DNA from: Acidobacteriota bacterium
GTDB lineage: Bacteria > Acidobacteriota > Terriglobia > Acidiferrales > 2-02-FULL-67-57
Reading direction: 5' to 3'
Assembly (NCBI GenBank): GCA_016189965.1
Contig: JACPRL010000041.1
Location: 1-23,248, forward strand
Length of the DNA: 23,248 bases
Position numbers and translations under genes: made by a program. The first letter of the stretch is position 1, and each line of letters opens with the position of its first letter. The notes under the pieces are model-generated. The model saw nothing but the letters and a program-made list of their open reading frames with translations, was not told where the DNA came from and made no database searches. Positions 7,066 through 13,306 of this stretch are shown here, one piece after another.

Positions 7066-7485
7066 CTAGCGCACCTGCCAGAGCAGAATCAATATGGCCA
7101 CGTTCACGACGTGGCTTGCCAGTCAAAGCCCGCACCAAGTGTGTAGCCGCGCCCGCAAGGCCCACACCAGGTAGGGCACCAGGACGACGGTAAGCGTCGC
7201 GGCCACGAAATTCACCTGTACCAACCACACAGGCAGGGCGCCGGCGAGCGTCCCGACCGCCACCAGTGCGGTGAATAGATAGAATCCCAAACCGAGCACC
7301 GCATTCGGCACGCCGAGCAAGCGCGCGTACGGCGTGCGCAAAATCGTCATACAGGTCTGCTCGTCGCGCCGGCACAGCGCCGCGGGCACCGCTGGCGACT
7401 CGACCTGCCCGTAGTAGGCGCGCACGAAATGGAGCGAAATTCCCGCTCCCACGAGCGCTAGCCCCAACAACAGCCACGAGCTCAA
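7066..7485 (-). CDS. VKOR-family quinone/disulfide oxidoreductase, probable selenoprotein (in-frame TGA at 7123-7125)
   Basis: A small four-helix membrane protein of the vitamin K epoxide reductase family, which in bacteria passes electrons from periplasmic disulfide formation to quinone. It has loop cysteines C38 and C45, the family segment GVPNAVLGLGFY (about 58-69), and the catalytic C118-G-L-x. The x residue, position 121, is TGA. The usual reading stops there at 120 residues, inside the active site and without helix 4. Read through, LASHVVNVAILILLWQVR supplies helix 4 and the frame ends at TAG 7066-7068, giving 139 residues, a normal VKOR domain length. A SECIS-like hairpin follows at 7097-7115. 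I infer selenocysteine at 121. Alternatives are a sequencing error, a recent nonsense mutation, or readthrough with another amino acid. The start is TTG at 7485, directly after the thiolase stop, so translational coupling is likely; the Shine-Dalgarno is weak. Confidence 0.75.
7097..7115 (-). promoter_or_regulatory. SECIS-like hairpin downstream of the in-frame TGA
   Basis: Read on the minus strand, GCCACGU and ACGUGGC form a perfect 7-bp stem closed by the pentaloop CGUGA. The stem begins 8 nt after the UGA and the loop begins 15 nt after it. A further CAA/UUG pairing is possible across a 4-nt bulge. Bacterial SECIS elements are hairpins immediately 3' of the UGA, with a G in the first two loop positions and often GU; here loop position 2 is G and position 3 is U. 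The spacing is slightly shorter than in E. coli fdhF and no bulged U is seen. The fit is by eye. Confidence 0.5.
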
Positions 7486-7497
7486 CTGCGTTCGCCG

Positions 7498-8676
7498 TCA
7501 GCGCTCCACCGCCAGGGCCACGGCATTGCCGCCGCCCAGGCACAAGGCCGCGACGCCGCGCTTGGCGTTGCGCGCCGCCATTTCGTAGAGCAGCGTCACC
7601 AGGAGGCGCGCGCCGCTGGCGCCAATCGGATGGCCCAGGGCCACGGCGCCGCCGTTGACGTTGACCCGCGCCGGGTCGAGCCCCAGCTCGCGCATCACCG
7701 CCAGGGCCTGCACCGCAAAGGCTTCGTTCAGCTCCACCAGCTCGACTTCTTCTTTCTTCCAGCCCACTTTCTTCAAGAGCAGGTTCACGGCGTCCACCGG
7801 AGCCATCATCACCCACTTGGGCTCGACGCCGCTCACCGCCTGGCCGACGATGCGCGCCAGCGGCGTCTTCCCGTTCTTCGCCGCCCACTCCGCCGAGGTC
7901 ACCACCAGCGCGGCCGCGCCGTCGTTTGTCCCCGGGGCGTTGCCAGCGGTCACGGTGCCGTCCTTCTTGAAGACGGGCCTGAGTTGCGCCAGCTTTTCCA
8001 CCGAGGTGTCTTCGCGCGGGCTTTCATCCTTCTTGAAGACGACGGGCTCGCCCTTCTTTTGCGGGATCTCGACGGGCAGGATTTGCGCTTCGAAGCGGCA
8101 CTCTTTGGTCGCCTTGAACGCCTTCTGGTGGCTCTCGAAGGCGAACCGGTCCTGCTCTTCGCGGTTGATCTTGTACTTCTCGGCCACCAGCTCGGCCGTC
8201 ATGCCCATGTGGAAGTCCTCATAGGCGTCCCACAGGCCGTCGACGATCATCGAATCGTAGAGCTGGGCGTGGCCCAGGCGGTAGCCGGCGCGGGCTTGCG
8301 GCAGCAGGTAGGGGCAGTTGGTCATCGACTCCATGCCGCCGGCCACGATGACCTCGCCGTTCTCGGTGGCAATGGCCTGCGCGGCCAGCCCCACGGCCTT
8401 CAGTCCCGAGCCGCAGACTTTATTGATGGTCATGGCGGCCACTTGAGGCCGCAGGCCGCCGCGCAGCCCTGCCTGCCGCGCCGGGTTCTGGCCCAGGCCG
8501 GCCGAGACCACGTTGCCCATGATGATTTCGTCCACCTGCTCGGGCTCGATCCCGGCCCGCCGGACGGCTTCCGCTACCACTTTGGCTCCGAGCTCTGTGG
8601 CCGAAAAAGGCGCCAGGCTTCCCTGGAACTTTCCGATGGCGGTGCGGACAGCACTGAGGATGACAGCGTTCTTCAT
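7498..8676 (-). CDS. acetyl-CoA C-acetyltransferase (thiolase)
   Basis: A 392-residue thiolase catalysing reversible condensation or cleavage of acetyl-CoA and acetoacetyl-CoA (or longer 3-ketoacyl-CoA) in the cytosol. The nucleophilic C88 lies in NKVCGSG, H349 in GGAVALGHPIGASGAR, and the second catalytic C379 in CLGGGNA. Length and motifs match degradative/biosynthetic type II thiolases (AtoB/PhaA-like). Chain-length preference cannot be told. The start is ATG at 8676 because GGGAGA lies about 6 nt upstream and the family begins at this point (MKNAVILSAVRTAIG). The frame stays open 39 codons further upstream without family similarity. It is first in a minus-strand cluster with the VKOR homolog, and divergent from the helicase gene across about 120 bp. 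Confidence 0.95.
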   Translation of the reverse strand: MKNAVILSAVRTAIGKFQGSLAPFSATELGAKVVAEAVRRAGIEPEQVDEIIMGNVVSAGLGQNPARQAGLRGGLRPQVAAMTINKVCGSGLKAVGLAAQAIATENGEVIVAGGMESMTNCPYLLPQARAGYRLGHAQLYDSMIVDGLWDAYEDFHMGMTAELVAEKYKINREEQDRFAFESHQKAFKATKECRFEAQILPVEIPQKKGEPVVFKKDESPREDTSVEKLAQLRPVFKKDGTVTAGNAPGTNDGAAALVVTSAEWAAKNGKTPLARIVGQAVSGVEPKWVMMAPVDAVNLLLKKVGWKKEEVELVELNEAFAVQALAVMRELGLDPARVNVNGGAVALGHPIGASGARLLVTLLYEMAARNAKRGVAALCLGGGNAVALAVER

Positions 8677-8795
8677 GGCACTCTCCCTTTCTCCGTGATT
8701 ATAGGTTCGAGGCTCAGGAGGGTCAAGGAAACGCGGCCGCGGACGCTGGCAGGTCGCGACCAATTCAGCTAAGATGAGGCGTACCGCTAACACCC

Positions 8796-11771
8796 ATGGC
8801 CTCGCCCCCGGTCGGGCAAACTGAGATAATCCCCTTGAACGCGGCGCAACGTACCGCGGTCGAGCACCTGCACGGTCCCTTGCTGGTAGTGGCGGGAGCG
8901 GGCACGGGCAAGACGCGGGTCATCATTGAACGCATCCTCTACCTCCTCGACACCATTCCGGAACTCCAGGGCGAGAACATCCTGGCCATCACCTACACCA
9001 ACAAGGCGGCCGACGAGATGAAGGCCCGGCTGCGGCGGCGGGGGGACAAGCGGGCCGAGGACGTGGGCGTCTACACCTTCCATGCTTTCTGCTACGAGCT
9101 CTTGCGGCGCCACGACGAGGCGGTGCGCATCCTGGACGCCATTGACTACTGGATTTTCCTCCGCCGGCGGCTCGACCAGCTCGGCCTCGACATTTTCAAA
9201 CGCCTGGCCGAGCCCGGGCGCTTCCTCAACGCCTTCCGCGAATTCTTCTCCCGTTGCCAGGACGAGCTGGTCAGCCCGGCGGACTACGCGCGCTACGTGG
9301 AAGAGCTCGCCGCCGCCTTCGAAAAAGAGAAGAATCTCCTGGCCGAGGACGAGCGCCGCGAGCGGGAAGAAGAGTTGCGGCGCCAGTGGGAGCTCGCGCG
9401 GGCCTACGAAGCCGCCGAACGCTTGCTGGCCGAAGCCAAGCGGACGACCTTCGGCGGCTCGCTGCTGGCCGCGGTGAAGCTGCTCGAATCGAACGCCGCC
9501 GTGCGGGAACACTACCAGGACCGGCTGCGCTACATCCTGGTGGATGAATTCCAGGATGCTAACATCGCGCAGATCCGGCTGCTCGAGTTGCTGGCCGCCA
9601 AGCACCAGAACATCACCGCGGTGGGCGACGACGACCAGGCCATCTACCGCTTCCGCGGCGCCTCCTATGCCAGCTTCCGCCTGTTTGCCCGCTTGTTTCC
9701 CAACCGCCGCGAGATAACGCTGGCCCACAACTACCGCTCCACCGCCCGCCTGCTGCGGGTGGCCACCGAGCTCATCGCTCAGAATGAAAAAGCGCGCTTC
9801 GACCCGAAGAAGAAACTGATTCCCACCTTGCCGCCGGGCGAAAAAGTGCGGCTGGTCGAAGTGGAGGATGCGGCGGCGGAAGCCGCCCACATTGCGAGCG
9901 AGCTCAAGCGGCGGTACGAGCGCACGGGCAGCTACGAAGGCAGCGCCGTGCTCTACCGCGCCCACCTGCACCGCAACGCCCTGGTGCAGGCGCTGACCCG
10001 CGCGCGGATTCCCTTCGTGGTCCGCGGCCTCTCTGTCCTCACCAACACGCTGGTGCGCGACCTGCTGGCCTACTTGCGCGCCATCGAGAACCCGCGGGAC
10101 AACATCGCGCTCGCCCGCCTGCTCGCCATCCCCGCCTGGCAAGCCACCCCGGAAATGCTCTTCGAGCTCATCCAGCGGGCGCAGCGCGAACGAACCTCGC
10201 TGGCCGCCGCCATCGAAAGCCTCCATCCCGCCGTGCGCGACCAGCAGACGCCACTGGGCGCATTGCTCGGACTCCTCGCCGAACTCCGCCGGCGGGCCGC
10301 CGAGCTTTCCCTGATGGAACTGTTCGACCTGCTGCTCGAGCGCCTCGAACTCCGCTTGCTGCCCGCCGACCCCGACCGCCCCTCCTTCGACGCCTTCGTC
10401 GCGTTCCTGAAACGCTGGGAGGAGGAGAAGAGCCAGACGCGGCGGCTGGCGGAATTCCTCGAATACCTCGACTACTTTGAAGAAGCCGACGGCCGCATCG
10501 AGCTGCCCGAAGACCGCGAGCGGCGCGACGCCGTGCAACTGATGACAGTGCACTCAGCCAAAGGCCTGGAGTTCGACTCCGTCTTTGTCCTCCGCCTCAA
10601 CCACAACGAGTTTCCCACCCGGCGCCGCAACCCGCTCTTTGAGTTTCCCCTGGCCTTGATGAAGGAAGAGCACCCGCCGGGGGACTTCCACATCCAGGAG
10701 GAGCGCCGGCTCTGTTACGTGGCGCTGACGCGGGCGGGCCGGCGGCTTGACCTGGTGACGCTCGCGGGTGAGCGCCAGCGGGCTTCAATTTTTCTGGAAG
10801 ACATCCTGCGGGACGCGCGGGTGGCGCGCGAGGTCGAGCAGGCGCGTGCCGCACCGGCTCCGGTCGAGCCCCCTGCCGGAGCGGTTCCCGAGTGGGAGGC
10901 GCTGTTTGCGGCGCGGCAGAACGGCGCCTGCTATTCCCGCATTGTGCAGTGGGCCACGCAGGGACCGGTTCCGGAGGCAGAAGAGCCGCTGCGGCTGAGT
11001 CACTCCGACGTCGAGACCTACTTGAAGTGCCCGCTCAAGTACAAGCTGGCGCACCGCTGGAAGCTGCCGGGCGCGGCCACGCCGGCGATGCTGTTCGGGA
11101 AGATCATGCACAGCAGCGTGGCGGAGTTCTGGCGGGCGCGGCGCGAGCAGCGGCCGGTGTCCCGCGAGGAGTTGCAGCACATCTACGAGCAACAGTGGCG
11201 GCAAAGCGGCTGGCCCTTCCGCGACGCCTACCAGGAACGGGAATACCGTTCGAGCGGCTGGGAGCAGCTCCAGGGCTTCTACGAACGCCACGCCGGCGAG
11301 CCGGTCGCGGTCCTGGAGCTCGAAAAAACTTTCCACTGGCCCTGGCAGGACGTGGTGCTCACGGGGCGGATGGATCAGGTCAACCGCCTGGGCGAGCGCG
11401 CCGTGGAAATCATCGAGTACAAGACCGGCCAGCCGCGTCCGGCGAAGAAAGTCGAGAAGGACTTGCAACTGGCGCTCTACGCCGCCGCCGCCGAGCAGCA
11501 CCTGGGCTGGGTGCCGCGCCGCCTGACGCTCTACAACTTCACCGTGAACGAACCCATCAGCTTCCTCCCCACGGAACGCAACGTCACCCGCGCCCTCGAC
11601 ACCGTGCTGCGGGTGGCCGACGGGATTCGCGCCGGCGACTTCCGCGCCCGCCCCGGCTTCCACTGCCGCTACTGTGACTACCAGCGCCTCTGCCCCGAAT
11701 ACGAACAGCCCCCCGCGGCGGCCCCGGCGGGCGATGCCGCGCCGCCGACCGAAGACGTGCAGAAAAACTAA
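8796..11771 (+). CDS. UvrD/PcrA-type superfamily 1 DNA helicase fused to an Fe-S PD-(D/E)XK nuclease
   Basis: A 991-residue fusion. Residues 1-660 are a 3'-5' SF1A helicase: Q18 (Q motif), Walker A AGAGTGKT (33-40), motif II VDEFQDAN (about 249-256), motif III GDDDQAIYRFRG (about 276-287), motif V TVHSAKGLEFD (about 584) and motif VI CYVALTRA (about 640). Residues about 730-975 form a RecB/Cas4-like nuclease with D860, E874-x-K876 and a following Gln-containing helix. Four cysteines, C745, C957, C960 and C966, reproduce the iron-sulfur clamp of AddB and Cas4. The architecture recalls AddA/AdnB-type end-resection enzymes, but no partner subunit is nearby. The start is ATG at 8796, with a weak ribosome site. 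The Ala/Pro-rich tail after the last cysteine looks dispensable. A role in double-strand break or repair processing is inferred. Confidence 0.92.
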   Translation: MASPPVGQTEIIPLNAAQRTAVEHLHGPLLVVAGAGTGKTRVIIERILYLLDTIPELQGENILAITYTNKAADEMKARLRRRGDKRAEDVGVYTFHAFCYELLRRHDEAVRILDAIDYWIFLRRRLDQLGLDIFKRLAEPGRFLNAFREFFSRCQDELVSPADYARYVEELAAAFEKEKNLLAEDERREREEELRRQWELARAYEAAERLLAEAKRTTFGGSLLAAVKLLESNAAVREHYQDRLRYILVDEFQDANIAQIRLLELLAAKHQNITAVGDDDQAIYRFRGASYASFRLFARLFPNRREITLAHNYRSTARLLRVATELIAQNEKARFDPKKKLIPTLPPGEKVRLVEVEDAAAEAAHIASELKRRYERTGSYEGSAVLYRAHLHRNALVQALTRARIPFVVRGLSVLTNTLVRDLLAYLRAIENPRDNIALARLLAIPAWQATPEMLFELIQRAQRERTSLAAAIESLHPAVRDQQTPLGALLGLLAELRRRAAELSLMELFDLLLERLELRLLPADPDRPSFDAFVAFLKRWEEEKSQTRRLAEFLEYLDYFEEADGRIELPEDRERRDAVQLMTVHSAKGLEFDSVFVLRLNHNEFPTRRRNPLFEFPLALMKEEHPPGDFHIQEERRLCYVALTRAGRRLDLVTLAGERQRASIFLEDILRDARVAREVEQARAAPAPVEPPAGAVPEWEALFAARQNGACYSRIVQWATQGPVPEAEEPLRLSHSDVETYLKCPLKYKLAHRWKLPGAATPAMLFGKIMHSSVAEFWRARREQRPVSREELQHIYEQQWRQSGWPFRDAYQEREYRSSGWEQLQGFYERHAGEPVAVLELEKTFHWPWQDVVLTGRMDQVNRLGERAVEIIEYKTGQPRPAKKVEKDLQLALYAAAAEQHLGWVPRRLTLYNFTVNEPISFLPTERNVTRALDTVLRVADGIRAGDFRARPGFHCRYCDYQRLCPEYEQPPAAAPAGDAAPPTEDVQKN

Positions 11772-11796
11772 GGGGGAGTTCCGAAGAACTCCCCCT
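11771..11796 (-). terminator. intrinsic terminator with UUCG tetraloop
   Basis: On the minus strand this reads AGGGGGAGTTC-TTCG-GAACTCCCCCT, a perfect 11-bp stem closed by the very stable C(UUCG)G tetraloop, followed by TTAGTTTTTCT. The T-run lies on the minus-strand side only, so it terminates the small lysine-rich unit at 11821-11868. Its first plus-strand base is also the last base of the helicase-nuclease stop codon, so it may stabilise that mRNA's 3' end too. Confidence 0.8.
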
Positions 11797-11820
11797 GATG
11801 CAGCTTTGTTGGCCCGAAGG

Positions 11821-11868
11821 TTACTTCTTTCCCTTCTTCGCCATCTTCTTGCTCTTCTTCTTGGCCAT
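11821..11868 (-). CDS. 15-residue lysine-rich microprotein (or small RNA with a short ORF)
   Basis: The frame encodes MAKKKSKKMAKKGKK, nine lysines in fifteen residues, ending in TAA. Shape and surroundings support it more than composition. A GAGGAGGGG Shine-Dalgarno lies about 8 nt before the ATG, a consensus-like promoter lies about 50 nt upstream (11918-11946), a 9-bp hairpin sits at the predicted 5' end of the transcript (11887-11910), and a UUCG-loop terminator follows (11771-11796). The predicted transcript is about 140 nt. The product could bind nucleic acid or membranes, or the ORF could be a regulatory leader or sit in a dual-function RNA. I recognise no family. Confidence 0.55.
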   Translation of the reverse strand: MAKKKSKKMAKKGKK

Positions 11869-11886
11869 ACCTACTTTCCCCTCCTC

Positions 11887-11910
11887 GTTTGCAGCCAACT
11901 CGCTGCAAAC
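11887..11910 (-). promoter_or_regulatory. 5'-end hairpin in the leader of the lysine-rich microprotein transcript
   Basis: GTTTGCAGC and GCTGCAAAC form a perfect 9-bp stem around a 6-nt loop. The hairpin begins at about the predicted transcript start and ends just before the GAGGAGGGG ribosome site. Hairpins in this position often protect mRNA 5' ends or gate translation. Confidence 0.55.
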
Positions 11911-11917
11911 AAGAAGA

Positions 11918-11946
11918 TGTATACGGTGCAGCCGTTGTGCTGTCAA
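11918..11946 (-). promoter_or_regulatory. sigma70-type promoter for the microprotein unit
   Basis: On the minus strand, a perfect -35 TTGACA (11941-11946) and a -10 TATACA (11918-11923) are separated by exactly 17 nt. Transcription would start near 11911, directly at the leader hairpin. An A/T-rich stretch upstream (about 11945-11980) could act as an UP element. Confidence 0.7.
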
Positions 11947-12124
11947 GAAAAAAGTGCGGCGGCAAGAAAAATTTTTTCACGTCGAAACGGGGCTGCACAA
12001 CGAGAAGCGGTTTCCTAACTGGTGATGAGCCGGACGAAAAGCAAATCCTTCGACTCCACCCCGCCCTTTCCCGGGAAAGGGCGGGGCTCCGCTCAGGATG
12101 ACAGCGCTGGGTGGGGGAGGGTGA
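11947..12124. other. intergenic stretch containing a 28-bp perfect palindrome
   Basis: After the AT-rich upstream part of the microprotein promoter comes a copy of the dispersed CCTTCGA repeat (12047-12104). Its core is a loopless perfect palindrome at 12059-12086, centred on CCCGGG. The 3' end abuts the stop codon of the first VWFA gene on the other strand. No gene is seen. Confidence 0.5.
12047..12104. repeat. dispersed CCTTCGA palindromic repeat, copy c
   Basis: Opening ATCCTTCGACTCCACC and closing CTCCGCTCAGGATGACAG flank a 14+14 bp perfect palindrome (12059-12072 and 12073-12086). The outer arms ATCCT...AGGAT are also complementary. It matches the families at 3163, 3369, 14337 and 22986 in the arms but has its own core. 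Confidence 0.65.
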
Positions 12125-13180
12125 CTAGTCGAGCGGCAAGCCGGCGAAGTAGCCGTGGCGGGCGTGGAGTTTCAGACCGGAGCGTCGAACGCGCACTTCA
12201 ATGCGGCGATATTCGCGCCCGGCGGGAGCGGGCCGAGCGGCGTAGACCAGCGTGTACTGGTAGCGCGCCTGCTCGGTGATGGCGGCGAGAGCGTCGGCGA
12301 GCGCCGCCTGCGTCATCGGCGCATAGACGTCGCCGCCGGTGACGCGGGCGTAGTCGTGGAGAACTGTGGTGCCGAGGGCGAAGCGGGCGTTCTCGAGGCC
12401 GATGGCATAGACGGAGACACTTTCCGCCAGCAACAAGTCCCGGGTTTCCTTGAAATCATGGATGTCGAGGCGGGAGTTGAGGCCATCGGAGAGGATGAAA
12501 ATGATGCGCCGGCGGCCGTGTTCGCGCGCGCGCAGCGCCATGCCAGCGGCAAAGATGGCGTCATGGATACTCTTAGCCGCGCGGCGGGCCTGGGGCAGCG
12601 TGTTGGGCACGCCGGGCCCGACGGGCAGCGTGTTGATGCGCGGCCCGGCGGTCATGGGCCCGCCGGTGATGCCGACTCGGGGCGGCGTGGCACCGCCGTC
12701 GGTCTGGCTCCAGCGGGCAATCAGTTGGCGCAACTGGTCGGGGTCGCGGGTGAACGCCAGCTCTTCGCGAGGATAGACGTCAAACGCCAGCAGGGCGAAC
12801 TCGTCTTCCGGGCTGAAGGCGCTGGCGAGGACGGGCAGCGTTTCCCGCAAGGTTTTTCGCGCCGCGTCGTTGAGCACTTCGTCCACCAGGATGACAGCGG
12901 AAAGGGGGAAGGGGTCGACGGAGAAATAGCGGATGGGTTGCTCTTCCCCGTTTTCCAAGAGCTGGAAATCGTCCCGCTGCAGGCCGGTGACCAGGTTGCC
13001 CTGGCCATCCTTGACCGTCACGGGAACCAGGACCAGCTCGACGGAGGTGCGCAGCCGGTAGCGGACTTCAGCGCCTGGGTCGCTCTGTGCCTCCAGCGCC
13101 GGCGCCGCGGCAGCGCTCACGACCAGCGCCAGCAAAGCCGCGCGGGAGCGCCGCTGCCGCCGATGGTGGGTCATCGTCAT
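12125..13180 (-). CDS. secreted VWFA-related protein, acidobacterial type, with degenerate MIDAS
   Basis: A 351-residue protein with a long basic-then-hydrophobic signal peptide (residues 1-32, ending ALEAQ). An N-terminal beta segment (about 43-85, with VPVTVKDGQGNLVTGL and DDFQLLENG) precedes a von Willebrand factor A domain (about 92-300) and a C-terminal beta tail (YQYTLVY to HARHGYFAG) shared with the two neighbours. The MIDAS metal motif normally reads D-x-S-x-S; here it is D100-E-V-L-N104, so metal binding is probably lost or altered. Start is ATG at 13180 with GGGAG/GAGGG upstream. It is divergent from the second paralog. The role is unknown; the family is expanded in Acidobacteria. 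Confidence 0.85.
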   Translation of the reverse strand: MTMTHHRRQRRSRAALLALVVSAAAAPALEAQSDPGAEVRYRLRTSVELVLVPVTVKDGQGNLVTGLQRDDFQLLENGEEQPIRYFSVDPFPLSAVILVDEVLNDAARKTLRETLPVLASAFSPEDEFALLAFDVYPREELAFTRDPDQLRQLIARWSQTDGGATPPRVGITGGPMTAGPRINTLPVGPGVPNTLPQARRAAKSIHDAIFAAGMALRAREHGRRRIIFILSDGLNSRLDIHDFKETRDLLLAESVSVYAIGLENARFALGTTVLHDYARVTGGDVYAPMTQAALADALAAITEQARYQYTLVYAARPAPAGREYRRIEVRVRRSGLKLHARHGYFAGLPLD

Positions 13181-13293
13181 CCCTCACTCCCTTTGGATGC
13201 CGCGGAAGCGAAAGCGGCCGCAGCCGGTCATCCTGGGCCGACCGCCTTGCATCAAACTCTACGGAAGCGAGTCCCCGTAGCGCGCCGAGCCAT

Positions 13294-13299
13294 TATACT
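13294..13299 (+). promoter_or_regulatory. -10 element placed for a leaderless transcript
   Basis: TATACT (five of six bases of TATAAT) ends exactly 7 nt before the ATG at 13307, so transcription would start at or next to the start codon. No -35 match sits 16-18 nt upstream and no Shine-Dalgarno precedes the ATG. This layout is typical of leaderless mRNAs. Confidence 0.45.
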
Positions 13300-13306
13300 G
13301 TCGCTG

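Noticed and set aside
7123..7125. Genome-wide reassignment of TGA as a sense codon instead of selenocysteine
   Set aside because: Other genes in the window, such as recA and the thiolase, end at TGA at expected family lengths, so TGA is a normal stop here.
7049..7888. Long minus-strand open frame continuing upstream of the DUF2007 gene
   Set aside because: It lies antisense-free but out of frame across the VKOR and thiolase genes; its Arg/Gly/Ala-rich translation is typical of a GC-rich shadow frame. The ATG at 7048 fits family content and spacing.
8747..8775. Possible promoter TGGCAG-N17-TAAGAT for the helicase gene
   Set aside because: TAAGAT is acceptable as -10, but the -35 is poor; not strong enough to annotate.
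8787..10553. 588-codon minus-strand open frame opposite the helicase gene
   Set aside because: A GC-rich antisense shadow: the plus strand has all helicase motifs, and the minus translation is compositionally odd with no domain.
13251..13260. ATCAAACTCT, the reverse complement of the classic 16S rRNA 5' signature AGAGTTTGAT
   Set aside because: No further rRNA sequence follows on either side; a 10-base chance match between two VWFA genes.
12155..13306. N-terminal extension of about 384 codons in front of the second VWFA gene
   Set aside because: It is the antisense of the first VWFA gene, has no family similarity, and the signal sequence starts at 13307.
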